Assembly (NCBI GenBank): GCA_037783545.1 | Contig: JBBELK010000298.1 | Coordinates: 2,790,001-2,854,000 of the forward strand | DNA from: Henricia sp. BOLD:AAB3569 | Taxonomy: Eukaryota; Echinodermata; Asteroidea; Spinulosida; Echinasteridae | Length of the DNA stretch: 64,000 nt | Direction of reading: 5' to 3' | Shown: positions 30,101 through 35,435 of the stretch, piece after piece | Numbering within the stretch: the stretch's first letter is position 1 | Layout of the letters: every line of letters starts with the position of its first letter | The notes under the pieces: generated by a model | What the model was told of the DNA's origin: nothing | Database searches by the model: none | What the model saw: the letters and a program-made list of their open reading frames with translations, nothing else | Translations under genes and position numbers: made by a program

Positions 30101-31792
30101 TGGCGCAGGCTACATTGCTCCGTGGAGCACTGTTCCCACAAGCGGGGATACCTTCGCCGGTCAGAGGTGGAGCCCCATTCCCACAAATACAGCAACAGGT
30201 AGGGTCAAATTTCTTATTTCATTTTACAATGCATAGTTCCGACCTGTCAATCAAGCCGAAACCACATGACCATTTATGACCAATCACAACAGAGCTACAC
30301 AGACGGTGCATTAGCATATCGTTCACAGCAGTACGCACATGCTTGTAAGCCATAGGCGGTAGCGTATAGTTGTATGCAGCAACCCCAGTGTCTTGATTCA
30401 TTGTTCAAGTATAAGTCGCGCAGGCTAGGTCGAGTTTTTGCGACCATAAGAAGAAATCTGGGGGCTGTATACTCCACAGGGAGCTGTGAAGGATTAAGGA
30501 ATAATAATACTGAGCCCAATGACCAGGGGTAATAATGCAGAAAGCGCATTGAGAGATCCGTCTGATCTGAAATGTGCTATATAAAAACTGGCTAATATTA
30601 TTATTATAGATCCACGCTCTTTGAAATAACGCTTTTTCTCAAAACACACTGGAGTGGAGGCTCGGTATGAATTTGTGTGTGGGAAGAGCATGTTGCATAT
30701 GTCATTGATGCACGCTGTTCGATTTTATAACACTAAACTAGTCCATGCACTGAACAAAAGCTCCTATGGCGAATATGTACAGGAAAGGAGTCCTTGGTAT
30801 GGTCTATAACCTTTTAAATGAACAGAAAGTAAACAGTGTCAATCTTCCTCTCATCAGGCCCAAGCCCGTGCCAACATTCCCCCTCCCATGGCGTCCATGC
30901 AGATGCTGTTTAATCAGATGAATGCCTTCCCTGGGGCTAACCCAATGGCGGCAATAGCCCTGGCTGCTGGCATGCAGCAACAGCAGCAACAACAGCAGCA
31001 GCAGCAACACCGACCACCACAGACGGGTCAACAACAGTTCAGCCCTCAAGGTGTGTGTATACAGGATGTGCAGATTCCCAAAATGATAACCATATAATAG
31101 GTGTGATTTCCCACGGGGAATTACACCTAGGAAACAAAAGACATTGTGCTGAACTTGTGTAACTCGTACATTATTTTATACAAAGAACAAGGAATTTGAC
31201 CCGCTGAAAATCGGATACGAGCTTCACAAAGAATTGCAAAATCTTGCCCCGACACCGTGTAACATGGGCACCGCCATTTTGTCTGGAAACTGGGCAAAGA
31301 ATGTAGTTCCCCTTTAAGGTTTTTCTTTTTTTTGAATTTTAGGATTAGTGTGATTTTCTTGAATCATGAAATATGAATTGAGCTTGTTTTGGTGTCGGTT
31401 CTAAGCTAATGCAGAACTACGTTTATCATGTCTTCACAGATATGTTTAAACACATGTCAGACGTGTCCATGGCCCAACACATGCATCAGCAGCAGCAGCA
31501 ACAGCAACAACACCCTTACGCCCATCACCGCATGCCGTTTACGTCCCCGCATCAATCCTACAGTCACATCGACGACAGCGGGATCGGGCTTAACGGCGCC
31601 AGCGGGAGTATCGCTAGCGGTGGTATGCACCACCATCAAGATGGCCGACACTCACCGGTCAATCAACTGGCCAAGTGGTTCGGGGCCGACGTGCTTAAGC
31701 AACCGCTACCCCAGATGGGGCCAGTCTTGCCCCAGGGGCAAAAGGTCATGTCTGTGGAAGAGTTGGAACGGCAGCAACAGGTCGTGGGCTGA
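11971..31792 (+). CDS. EIF4ENIF1: eIF4E transporter 4E-T, whole gene, 18 coding exons
   Basis: Complete coding region assembled from 18 exons with canonical GT..AG junctions and fully consistent phases. The sum is 4167 bases, so 1388 residues against about 985 in human 4E-T. The family shuttles eIF4E into the nucleus and holds eIF4E, DDX6, LSM14 and PATL1 in P-bodies to repress mRNAs. Conserved landmarks in order: the eIF4E-binding region ending TWDPEKWH; a TRRIGSGRII block; the Cup-homology DDX6-binding part with APEWFTEGPDSQSDTIVLRG and FDINDFF; SRFSHLF; SLAEIEAGLK and FKRLVSSMRASGNLP; VPSPI repeats; FTPMSVIRKM; and a C-terminal LAKWFGADVLKQPLP ending in SVEELERQQ, the peptide that contacts LSM14 in human. 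The extra length comes from low-complexity Gln, Pro, Met and His tracts and a nine-fold SQERYP repeat. The start at 11971 is chosen because it gives a family-like N-terminal length (Tyr41 here, Tyr30 in human) and has A at -3. The upstream non-coding exon was not located. Confidence 0.95.
12170..12305 (-). mobile_element. SINE family S2 fragment
   Basis: TTCTCTGGGATCTTTTAAGT, CACTGGACCAACGGCTTTAC and CTTGCTCAAGGGCAC match the middle of the full S2 SINE at 59879-60245 in reverse orientation. It lies in EIF4ENIF1 intron 1. Confidence 0.8.
12313..12429. mobile_element. M1 MITE, short copy with intact centre
   Basis: Carries GGGCAGTTTCTTGAGGACAT, TGCATGGTTGCACATATTGT and the inverted GCCCCACGAAATGGCGGCTA end. 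The unbroken GGTTTAAGTAACAAAAGG here is the empty target for the TTAA-c insertion in the 4813-5086 copy. Confidence 0.8.
12724..13904. mobile_element. MITE-like element with internal 217-bp duplication
   Basis: The left end GGGCTATTTCACAATAAGTG is inverted at 13665-13684 and again at 13885-13904 (CACTTATTGTGAAATAGCCC). The last 217 bases are a direct duplication (13468-13684 and 13686-13904) with about 97% identity by eye. GTCCTSTCC(AG)GACA motifs recur at 13124, 13305, 13475 and 13693. It lies in intron 1. The long reverse-strand frame across it is only the duplication. Confidence 0.7.
14058..14131 (+). CDS. EIF4ENIF1: EIF4ENIF1 coding exon 2 (eIF4E-binding helix)
   Basis: Acceptor TTCTCTTTTCAG, donor TGCGA|GTAAGT, ends in phase 2. 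It encodes DEMRSLRNSPATKRRPLCLA and LEYC, matching human EELLDIKELPHSKQRPSCLS. With exon 1 it forms Y-DADE-M-R, where the canonical site is Y-x4-L-hydrophobic. Confidence 0.95.
14630..14935 (+). mobile_element. S1 SINE, diverged copy
   Basis: GGGTTCGAGCC (B box), CGTCAACCCAAGCGATATTT, GCTGATAGGGTTGT and the CCGCCATTATTATTATTATA tail. It ends about 35 bases before the acceptor of exon 3, close to the branch-point region. Confidence 0.85.
14979..15094 (+). CDS. EIF4ENIF1: EIF4ENIF1 coding exon 3
   Basis: Acceptor TTCTTGCAG, donor CCAG|GTATGG. It encodes DENGTWDPEKWHGALLGKRS and RGPSPLTLQEVARERKKF. WDPEKWH is identical to human and belongs to the second, non-canonical eIF4E contact. Confidence 0.96.
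15329..15469. mobile_element. TTAA-c MITE, second copy
   Basis: TTAA at 15329-15332 and at 15466-15469. Ends AGGCACAGGC and GCCTGTGCCT. Inner GCGCGCGCG blocks flank an ATGGAGCTGCGTATTT palindrome. It ends about 50 bases before the exon 4 acceptor. Confidence 0.9.
15522..15866 (+). CDS. EIF4ENIF1: EIF4ENIF1 coding exon 4
   Basis: Acceptor CCCCCGCCCCAG, donor TCAT|GTGAGT. It encodes DRLKDDKDGIILSPQRRSFG, matching human KEDDLDVVLSPQRRSFGGG, then TRRIGSGRIITR, matching human RRIGSGRIISA, and an Arg-rich tail ending NRSYSNADRS. GC-rich compared with the flanking introns. Confidence 0.96.
15867..17180. other. EIF4ENIF1 intron 4, left part
   Basis: No exon seen. Bases 16500-16990 are CpG-rich with GGCGTGTACTCGTG near the left and GCACGCCCGAATGC near the right, which could be an eroded MITE. 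Otherwise unremarkable AT-rich intron. Confidence 0.5.
17181..17532. mobile_element. TTAA-a MITE abutting TTAA-d
   Basis: TTAAAGGCCCTATGTATCAT at the left and ATGATACAATGGGCCTTTAA at the right. The interior GCTAGTTTACCAACATT / ATTTTAGATGCATC inverse matches the copies at 33727-34050 and 34410-34734. The right TTAA (17529-17532) is shared with the next element. Confidence 0.85.
17529..18047. mobile_element. TTAA-d MITE with CTTCGCCC repeats, copy 2
   Basis: Left TTAAAGGCAGTATACATCAT, right ATGTATACTATCTTTAA. TIRs of about 26 bp (TATACAT.ATTGGTAA). The core contains about ten ACTTCGCCC or GGGCGAAATGG units. Reverse orientation to the copies at 11358 and 57988. Confidence 0.88.
18172..18309 (+). 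CDS. EIF4ENIF1: EIF4ENIF1 coding exon 5 (Cup-homology, first motif)
   Basis: Acceptor AATGTAG (weak pyrimidine tract), donor AGAG|GTTAGT. It encodes APEWFTEGPDSQSDTIVLRG and FGSKLDDDSGSENEEKDR. Human has EPEWFSAGPTSQSETIELTG at the same place, part of the DDX6-binding Cup-homology domain. The alternative CAG at 18136 is ruled out by phase. Confidence 0.95.
18482..19280. mobile_element. F-family MITE interrupted by a foldback
   Basis: Left end GGCGGATTCATACTTCATGC, right end AAGTATGAACCGGGCTTA. GCGAACGCGAATGCG and its inverse GCATTCGCGTTCGC lie inside. It is interrupted at its central TTGAAC-TA-GTTTCAAC by the element at 18576-19192. Confidence 0.88.
18576..19192. mobile_element. 617-bp foldback with TA target duplication
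   Basis: Ends CACTAGACCAAGAAAGTTCT and AGAACTTTTTTGGTCGAGTG, flanked by TA on each side. The intact F copy near 4160 has one TA. Arms of about 200 bp fold back (for example ATGGCAAGCTTCACGGAACA and its inverse), with the ends of the arms near-identical. TA duplication fits Tc1/mariner-type mobilisation. No transposase frame. Confidence 0.9.
19508..19674 (+). CDS. EIF4ENIF1: EIF4ENIF1 coding exon 6 (Cup-homology, FDF-like motif)
   Basis: Acceptor TTCCCCCACCAG, donor GCCT|GTGAGT, ends in phase 0. It encodes VPSRSTSRRNDSSTGSASPD and then NKEFDINDFFKFADQIPMP. Human has GDFDFNEFFNLDKVP. The FDF of human reads FDI here, with the following acidic and aromatic residues kept. Confidence 0.95.
19695..19920 (+). 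mobile_element. SINE family S3, copy
   Basis: B-box-like GGTTCAAATCCCGATAAGGC, body ATTTTTCTCTCATCTCAAGA and GGTGATTGGGCACCATACCA, then a leader GGGAAAACCTGAGGGAGTAC followed by TTATAGCTCAGCTGGCAGAG (A box). The order is tRNA 3' half, body, leader, next tRNA 5' half, so S3 exists as joined monomers. Confidence 0.75.
20080..20225 (+). mobile_element. S3 SINE fragment
   Basis: GGTTGGAATCCCGATAAGGC, then GTTTCAAGATTGGTTGTTTC and GGTGATTGGGCACCATACCA, the same body as at 19695-19830. Confidence 0.7.
20715..20868 (+). CDS. EIF4ENIF1: EIF4ENIF1 coding exon 7
   Basis: Acceptor ATCATCTTCAG, donor AATG|GTAACA, ends in phase 1. It encodes MVGSPDETEQAGKSRFSHLF, a Ser/Arg-rich run and SSLHDDELDFLN. Human has SASRFSRWFSNPSRSGSRSS followed by HEELERLAGLE. 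Confidence 0.94.
20910..20993. mobile_element. Short TTAA-bounded MITE derivative
   Basis: TTAA at both ends. The left end AAGGCAATATACATCATTGG plus TAATCTCGAAAATCAGAA is that of TTAA-d and the right end reads GGGCCTTTAA. About 84 bp, so an internally deleted copy. It lies directly before the fossil exon copy. Confidence 0.7.
20996..21065 (+). pseudogene. EIF4ENIF1: Fossil duplicate of EIF4ENIF1 exon 8
   Basis: GCGCAGCAGTCCATCTCTAA and the following CCCAGCGTCCGTCTTCACAC, CCATCAAGCCCAT repeat the start of coding exon 8 (21374-21440) with only a few changes. The copy stops at GATCAC where a MITE begins. A CAG sits just before it but no donor follows, and the frame ends in a stop inside the MITE. 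A His-rich CATCACCACTATCGCCATCA at about 21300 after the MITE may be the continuation. Tandem duplication of an exon, later disrupted. Confidence 0.75.
21066..21288. mobile_element. hAT-like MITE inside the duplicated exon
   Basis: CAGGGGCGAATTTCATAGAG plus CTGCTTAAAC at the left is inverted at the right as TGCTTAAACACCTATATGAA plus ATTGGCCCT. Same family as 25675-25930 and the fragment at 29166-29220. CAGGG-type ends suggest hAT. A target duplication was not found. Confidence 0.75.
21363..21587 (+). CDS. EIF4ENIF1: EIF4ENIF1 coding exon 8 (His10 tract)
   Basis: Acceptor CTTGTTGTTACAG, donor CCGA|GTAAGT, enters and leaves in phase 1. It encodes LTGRSSPSLMSPASVFTPIK, then ten consecutive His residues from CAT/CAC codons, then EVTPNQQPQQSLLHMLQGGQ. 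The LLHMLQ segment is the likely counterpart of KVDILEMLQKAK in human. The His tract is not in human 4E-T. Confidence 0.93.
22011..22288 (+). CDS. EIF4ENIF1: EIF4ENIF1 coding exon 9
   Basis: Acceptor TTTTTCTTGTCAG, donor AATT|GTAAGT, ends in phase 0. It encodes VKSLAEIEAGLKHATLLSTP (human LSVEEVEAGLKGL), then QLFAMMGSG and EEQTAFKRLVSSMRASGNLP (human DMTAFNKLVSTMKASGTLP). Confidence 0.96.
22374..22705 (-). mobile_element. S1 SINE, full length, reverse
   Basis: The reverse strand reads GAGCGCGTGTGGTCTAGTGG (A box), GGTTCAAGCCCCACTTTGAC (B box), the S1 body and a TTATTATTATTA-type tail at 22374. It lies in intron 9. Near-identical to 10939-11262. Confidence 0.9.
22955..23370. mobile_element. 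Palindromic MITE family H, copy 1
   Basis: TTTCCACGGTAAAGGGGGCA at the left is inverted at the right as TGCCCCCTTTACTGTGGAAA. Arms of about 190 bp carry CCTTTGTCTGGTCTCAAAAT and CCTTTCTAAAAACCCTGTGT with their inverses around TCGTAACCGGGACGG. The second copy is at 46003-46428. Confidence 0.88.
23650..23921 (+). CDS. EIF4ENIF1: EIF4ENIF1 coding exon 10
   Basis: Acceptor TTATCTTCTAATTTTTCAG, donor ATAG|GTAAGG, ends in phase 2. It encodes GRSLSPIEVQLFRQRMTPSP, a Pro/Gln/Met-rich run with GGMMGDGQHGMMMGNQG, and VPPMLLVPDIVNR. Low complexity, alignable only in part with vertebrates. Confidence 0.92.
23945..24386. mobile_element. hAT-like MITE (CCAGGGCT ends)
   Basis: CCAGGGCTGCGTTCCACATA at the left, TTTGGAAAGGAGCCCTGG at the right. 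Inside, AACGTTTGCAACGTTGGCCA and CAAACGTTGGCGCCAACATT are inverted. About 440 bp, intron 10. Confidence 0.7.
24398..24620. mobile_element. CpG-rich palindromic MITE, copy 1
   Basis: GTCATTTCGGGGGTCAAATA plus ATGC at the left and GCATTATTTGACTCCCAAAT plus GACG at the right, with GTGCGCGTTCTCTC and AACCGCGTTACGCC inside. The copy at 38505-38725 shares ends and core. Confidence 0.75.
24730..24782. repeat. TTAA-a type end next to a splice acceptor
   Basis: AGCATTGCAAATGACACAAT plus GTGCC resembles the TTAA-a terminus (GTCATTGCAAATGATACAATGGGCC). It ends 15 bases before the exon 11 acceptor, so an old MITE end forms part of the 3' splice region. Confidence 0.5.
24798..25105 (+). CDS. EIF4ENIF1: EIF4ENIF1 coding exon 11
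   Basis: Acceptor TTTTTTTACTTTTCAG, donor AATAG|GTGAG. It encodes RVPSPIDQEVMATLMSQATA, QQEVMNALLQQASTNPTLAA and PPELLHQALLQQQHSPRTPS. VPSPI recurs in the family (human RIPSPIGF), and the repeated ALLQQ helices are a local elaboration. Confidence 0.93.
25203..25535 (-). mobile_element. S2 SINE, reverse
   Basis: The reverse strand reads TACCGTGGCCGAGTGGTTAG (A box), GGGTTTGAATTTGGC (degenerate B box), CACACTTGCTCCATCCTTCG and CCTCACGCTTGCGAGTGACA, then AATACCAGAAATAAATAATA. tRNA-Ser/Leu-like head. Intron 11. Confidence 0.85.
25675..25930. mobile_element. hAT-like MITE (GGGCCCAATTTCATAGAG)
   Basis: CAGGGCCCAATTTCATAGAG plus CTGCTTAAGCGC at the left. The right part TCTATGAAATAGCCC..GAAAATGGCCCCCG is a degenerate inverse. 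Intron 11. Related to 21066-21288. Confidence 0.65.
26107..26359 (+). CDS. EIF4ENIF1: EIF4ENIF1 coding exon 12
   Basis: Acceptor TCTTCAACCCCAAGCAG, donor GCCAG|GTAAAA. It encodes FGQQSPLPGGRSPIPFGLPG, then RVPSPQELAKHTQNILQQAL and IKRQLEVQKEKFMARESAR. The PSP-E-LA-HTQ and IKR-LE-QKE block is a helical, conserved part of the family. Phase requires the second of two AGs, at 26106. Confidence 0.94.
26500..26580 (-). mobile_element. tRNA-like SINE head
   Basis: The reverse strand reads GGCTTCATAGCTCAATTGGT (A box), AGGGCATCGCATGTTTCGAA and TCCCGG (B box). The cloverleaf is incomplete and the neighbourhood repetitive, so SINE rather than tRNA gene. Intron 12. Confidence 0.6.
26820..27123 (+). CDS. 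EIF4ENIF1: EIF4ENIF1 coding exon 13 (SQERYP repeats)
   Basis: Acceptor CGTTTTAACACAG, donor ACAAGG|GTACGG, ends in phase 0. It starts SKSPVPSPQFFVPAGPSQER, passes through three diverged SQ[D/E] units, then nine in-frame copies of the hexapeptide SQERYP (the last is SQERYA) and ends NPPLTPTR. Confidence 0.93.
26923..27084 (+). repeat. 18-bp coding minisatellite, nine copies
   Basis: Nine perfect-length AGCCAGGAGAGATACCCB units, 162 bp, varying only at the last bases (CCG, CCC, GCA). In frame with EIF4ENIF1. Upstream AGCCARGAYRGRCA-type units are older versions, so the array grew from a pre-existing SQ-rich stretch. Confidence 0.95.
27590..27860 (+). mobile_element. S3 SINE followed by S2 fragment
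   Basis: TTATAGCTCGGCTATTAGAG (A box), GGGTTCGAATTCCGATAAGT (B box) and the S3 body with GTAAGTAGGCACTGTACCAA. From about 27783 CTTTACATCCCTGGAAGACG and following match S2. Intron 13. Confidence 0.75.
27912..28056 (+). CDS. EIF4ENIF1: EIF4ENIF1 coding exon 14
   Basis: Acceptor CTTTTCTTGGCAG, donor ACAG|GTGAGT. It encodes SIPKLATAFTPMSVIRKMHE, matching human SPSFTPTSVIRKMYE, one of the best conserved peptides in the family. Confidence 0.96.
28193..28432. mobile_element. MITE with CACTGAGCAAAAATATAAACG ends
   Basis: Left TACACTGAACAAAATTATAA plus ACGTCCCATGT, inverted at the right as ACATGGGGCGTTTATATTTT plus TGCTCAGTGTA. About 240 bp, intron 14. TA beside CACTG suggests Tc1/mariner-type. Confidence 0.8.
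28823..29076 (+). CDS. EIF4ENIF1: EIF4ENIF1 coding exon 15
   Basis: Acceptor GACCTTTCTCCAG, donor CCATG|GTTAGT, ends in phase 0. It encodes GSPKRTPMGDKQPSSIQTPT, a Thr/Pro-rich run, then NNASKLDGLSPLHKTST (human TNSKLSALQRSS). Intrinsically disordered. Confidence 0.92.
29166..29356. mobile_element. hAT-like fragment and solo M3 MITE
   Basis: 29166-29220 is the left end of the GGGCCCAGTTTCATAGAGCT family. 29221-29356 is a complete M3: TAAAGCGGGCCTCCCACTGT at one end and its inverse at the other. Intron 15. Confidence 0.82.
29368..29650. mobile_element. Diverged TTAA-b MITE
   Basis: TTTAAAGGAGCATGTTTATT at the left, then GTTTACAAAAAATCGCTGG, GGATATCCTTGAAAATAT and GGTAATGAGAAAAATA parallel the TTAA-b copy at 52396-52764. 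The right end is lost. Intron 15. Confidence 0.6.
29743..30198 (+). CDS. EIF4ENIF1: EIF4ENIF1 coding exon 16
   Basis: Acceptor GCCTCTATGCAG, donor CAACAG|GTAGGG, phase 0 both sides, 152 codons. It opens with six Gln, continues SELAMSHQQQQRLQQPSPSI, then Pro/Arg-rich sequence, an Ala-Gln run (AAAQAQAQAQAAALAQATLL) and AGIPSPVRGGAPFPQIQQQ. GC-rich. The IPSP motif recurs. Confidence 0.92.
30490..30610. mobile_element. SINE 3' tail fragment
   Basis: GAAAGCGCATTGAGAGATCC, TGTGCTATATAAAAACTGGC and TAATATTATTATTATA have the form of a SINE tail, not clearly S1 or S2. Intron 16. The rest of intron 16 shows nothing. Confidence 0.55.
30858..31050 (+). CDS. EIF4ENIF1: EIF4ENIF1 coding exon 17
   Basis: Acceptor CTTCCTCTCATCAG, donor CTCAAG|GTGTGT. 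It encodes AQARANIPPPMASMQMLFNQ, MNAFPGANPMAAIALAAGMQ and a ten-Gln run. It resembles the Met/Leu/His-rich region LVQRMLAQGVHPQHLPSLLQ of human in character only. Confidence 0.9.
31440..31792 (+). CDS. EIF4ENIF1: EIF4ENIF1 last coding exon (18)
   Basis: Acceptor ATCATGTCTTCACAG, TGA at 31790-31792. It encodes DMFKHMSDVSMAQHMHQQQQ and SPVNQLAKWFGADVLKQPLP, then QGQKVMSVEELERQQQVVG. Human ends VGLAKWFGSDVLQQPLPSMP..VISVDELEYRQ. This strongly conserved C-terminal peptide contacts the LSM14 LSm domain in human. Confidence 0.97.
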
Positions 31793-33625
31793 GGTCAAAA
31801 GTCGAAGGTTACTGCAGAAGGTTTGAATATTGTTTTGCAGTTTCTGTAAGGCACACTTCGGTTTAAATGAATTTGCCATTACCTGCAGATGCCAGTCGTA
31901 TATATTGTCTTTCTATGAATTAACGTGACATGGACAATTTTGTTGTTGGGAAAAAGTATTGCCAACAATAACCAAGAAAAGACCGGATATGTTAACGACA
32001 AATGTACAGTTGTAAATTGTGTAAAATATCGTACTTGTGCAACATTTCTTTATAGTTTCGGTTACTTTTTTTGTAAATGTTTCTTGTGTAAAAAATAATC
32101 TTGGGTTTTTCAAAAGCCAGAGTGAATGCGAAAAGCGATATAGATGTGAAAAAATTCTTTCAAAGTTTAGTATTTTTTGTTTTCTTGTCTTGTGCTTTGC
32201 TTTTCAATCGAAACAGATGACTGAAATTTTGCCTTAAGTGTTTAGTTTTTTCTTCTTTTTTCCCCCAGGATCAAAAGAAAATGTTGTTTTGGAAATGTGT
32301 ATGTGCCGTCTTGTAGCGATGTAGTTTTAGATAGTTGTGTCATGTACGTATCAACTCATTTAGTGTTCATTCTTCAGATCCTTTGTAAATTGTGCCGTTT
32401 ATTTATCAGCATGTCGGTCTACGAGAAAAAAAATAGATAAAAATTTCTATATGCCAAGTCATCAGCGTAGTTAATTTTTTTGTGATTTTTTTTGGTTTTT
32501 TGTTTAACGAGAACGAAAAAAGACATGCAGAAAATGTACATATACAGAGAAAAAGATTTTCAGTGTTTAAACGGTTGTAAGTATATCGTATTACCCTAGT
32601 TTGTTTTTCTTCGAATGTAAAGTGAGGGAACCTGACGTTAACTCTAACTCCTTAGAGTGTATGTAAAATCATATTGATTTTGGAGGATTAAGGAGGGTTA
32701 ATGTGAATGAGATAGTCAGTCTTAAGTTAAGAAAAAGATAAACATAAGGTACTTTTTACCGAGATTTCTTCATTAAATCATCACATTCGTAAAGTCTAAG
32801 ATAGTTTCCTAAGTTATAAAAAAGTCCCTCACTATGTTGTGTAAATATCGTTTTTCAGAATATTTGCGTCATCTTATATTCAGATTTCTTTTTCTGTGAC
32901 GTGTTTGACCGTTTGCTTTTGTAAACTTTGTGTAACATGTATATCAATAATTCTGTTATATAATCTTTTTTGTAGAGATTTTGTAGAAATTTTAAGTAAC
33001 GTTATTAATGTAGAAAAATTGGTTTTCTGTCCAAAGGGGACGTGTCTCTCGGTCTTAACCTATGTATGTCTTGTTCAATTTGACATTATAACAAAAATAT
33101 TGTTTATAGTTGACAACAAAAATTTGGTTTGATCCAAGTCGGATTATGGAAAATATTATGCCAAAAAAAGTAAAGAAAAATTAGAAAATTTCATATTAAA
33201 AAAAGGATAAAACTGATGAGAATTTTCTGTTCAGAAAAAAAATGTGAACAAACTAAAAAGTGTAAGAAGAAAATGTAACCTAGTTAATTGAGGGGAAAGG
33301 TTTATTATTAGTTGATTTTAATTATTTGTTCAAAAAGTAGATATTGTTTAAAATCTGGCATTTTTATTTTTACCGAAATAATAGTCCTCCCACAAACCTT
33401 GCAAAAATGTTTCAACAACGTATCCAAGATTTGCCAAAATCTTAATATGCAGCTTTTGGTGTTTCCAAACAGTGTTTTAATGTGATGTTTTGTGAGTGTC
33501 AGAAGTACACAGATATTGGTATGTTTTGTTTTTGTTAGTCAACTTAATTACAGAGATTTTGTTGCGAATGCTTGTCTTGTGAATGCATTTGTCCTCGTAC
33601 ACAAAGAAAATAAAAGGTACTTCTT
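31793..33625 (+). terminator. EIF4ENIF1: EIF4ENIF1 long 3' UTR and poly(A) signal
   Basis: About 1.8 kb after the stop are strongly T- and A-rich and free of MITEs and SINEs, unlike the rest of the window, which suggests transcribed UTR under constraint. Many TGTA-type (TGTAAAT, TGTACAT) and ATTTA motifs could bind Pumilio or ARE factors. AATAAA at 33609-33614 is the preferred poly(A) signal, just before the first MITE. The exact end is inferred. Confidence 0.5.
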
Positions 33626-33726
33626 GTCAAAAAATACTACTTTTGATTTTACATAACTTGGTCGTTTGCCAACTGATTCAAACCAAAATGCCAGTCGAAA
33701 GTAGTTTGATTAGTTTCGTATGGCTT

Positions 33727-34050
33727 TTAAAGGCCCATTGTATCATTTGCAATGACCCAATTTTGTTTTTCATGAGTTGACAAGAAAAAACTTACTCCAA
33801 GTTGATAGCAATGGTAACAAACACCACATTAATTTTTTTCCGTCAAAAATGGTATTTCATGTTGGAAATTGGCAACTAAAGGTGGTTTACACAAAATCCA
33901 TATATAGATTTAAGGTTTTCTGAAGCATTGATCCATCTACATGTATGTAGCTAAAATATCTTCAGGCTAGTTTACCAACATTGTTCCTTGGATATTTTAC
34001 AAACTTATTCCACGAATCTGCAAAAAGTTGTATCTTGCGAATGATAGGGA
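33727..34050. mobile_element. TTAA-a MITE, right end lost
   Basis: TTAAAGGCCCATTGTATCAT plus TTGCAATGACCC at the left, core GCTAAAATATCTTCAGGCTA, and it stops at GCGAATGATAGGG where TTAA-b begins. About 95% like the copy at 34410-34734 by eye. Confidence 0.88.
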
Positions 34051-34413
34051 GTGTGACCAGATCACTTTTTTTTACCCATAACTCCCCGGGACTTACCTTA
34101 TGGGTCATGAGATTTTTATATCATAACATCCGTTATATTTTTCTGATTACGAAACTGAAACTCCCGCGCTTCTAGGCCGCATGTTTCCGAGGATATCGTC
34201 GAAAATCCACCGATTATTTGTAAAATAATTTTCCAGTATCAACGTTTATCCGCTGAAAGCATACTCAGTCAATAGTTTTGTTCAATTTTTTACTGGAAAT
34301 TGCGAATGTTTTCGGGTTTTTGGGACATGGGAGGTGTGTATGGGAGTTACTTGATAATATTGGTAAGTTACATCGAAAACTATTTTCCAGAAACTCGGGT
34401 CACGCTCCTTTAA
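34047..34413. mobile_element. TTAA-b MITE between two TTAA-a copies
   Basis: GAGTGTGACCAGATCAC at the left, GGGTCACGCTCCTTTAA at the right. The interior AACTCCCCGGGACTTACC and ATTGCGAATGTTTTCGGG matches 52396-52764 in reverse. Its left TTAA is missing at the fusion with TTAA-a; the right TTAA is shared with the next copy. Confidence 0.88.
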
Positions 34414-34734
34414 AGGCCCATTGTATCATTTGCAATGACCCAATTTTGTTTTTCATGAGTTGACAAGAAAAACCTTACTCTAAGTTGATAGCAATGGTAA
34501 CAAACACCACATTAATTTTTGTTCCGTCAAAAATGGTATTTCATGTTGGAAATTGACAACTGAGGTGGTTTACACAAAATCCATAATTTAAGGTTTTCTG
34601 AAGCATTGATGCATCTACATGTATGTAGCTAAAATATCTTCAGGCTAGTTTACCAACATTCTTCCTTGGATATTTTACAAACTTATTCCACGAATCTGCA
34701 AAAAGTTGTATCTTGCGAATGATAGGGCCTTTAA
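34410..34734. mobile_element. TTAA-a MITE, complete
   Basis: TTAA at both ends (34410-34413, 34731-34734). TIRs AAGGCCCATTGTATCATTTG and GCGAATGATAGGGCCT. Central part identical in layout to 33727-34050. Confidence 0.9.
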
Positions 34735-35435
34735 ATCTCGCCCCTTCGGTCAAAACTAATGCAAGTCGCTCAATAAATTTGCCGGACTTTGTTCACATGA
34801 TCTGAAATTTTGGTTTCAATCCATTTAAGATCAAAAGTAGTTGGTTATGAAACGTATCTTCTGTTTTGGCAGCTCTTGTATTGTTATCTTCAAGTTGGAA
34901 TAATCAAGTGACGGAAATAAATATCACTTTTTTTTTGAAACCGTAATGATATAGACGGTATCAAATAGACGTTTATCATGTCACGGCCATCTTCGTTTTG
35001 TAAATGTTGCTTGGAACCCGTAGATCATATTCCTTGAATTTGACCTTTAATTCTCATCCAGGGAATGAAATATGAAATTTTTGGAAATTTCATATTTTTG
35101 GTTAGTTTCAATTATTTTTTCTTGGAAATTAGCTTGGAAAACTGCCGAAAAGGGTTTCAAACGGGCTGAATTTTCGTTGGGAGTCGTACTTGAGACGTTT
35201 TCAAAAAAAGTGAATCGTTTGCCAATTTTGAGAAAATTGAAATAACCCCTTATAAAACTTATCAGGTCAGGTGCGCGCCGGGCGCGTGTTTTTTTTTTCA
35301 CACCGCAGCGAAGGGGAAAAAACGTACCCCAATTTTTCAACCCGAATAGAGTTTCCAAAGACTGATAGTACTTCTCAAGTGACAATCTTGGAAATAGTCA
35401 GAACTCTTCGGTTACGGATTTGACCAAGTTGACGT
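34735..35435. other. Intergenic, no gene seen
   Basis: AT-rich with poly(T) and a G+C patch near 35275 (GCGCGCCGGGCGCG). The 112-codon reverse frame at 35047-35385 has no splice context and no recognisable domain. Confidence 0.45.

Noticed and set aside
29767-30195. 142-codon reverse-strand frame opposite exon 16
   Set aside because: Antisense shadow of GC-rich coding exon 16 of EIF4ENIF1.
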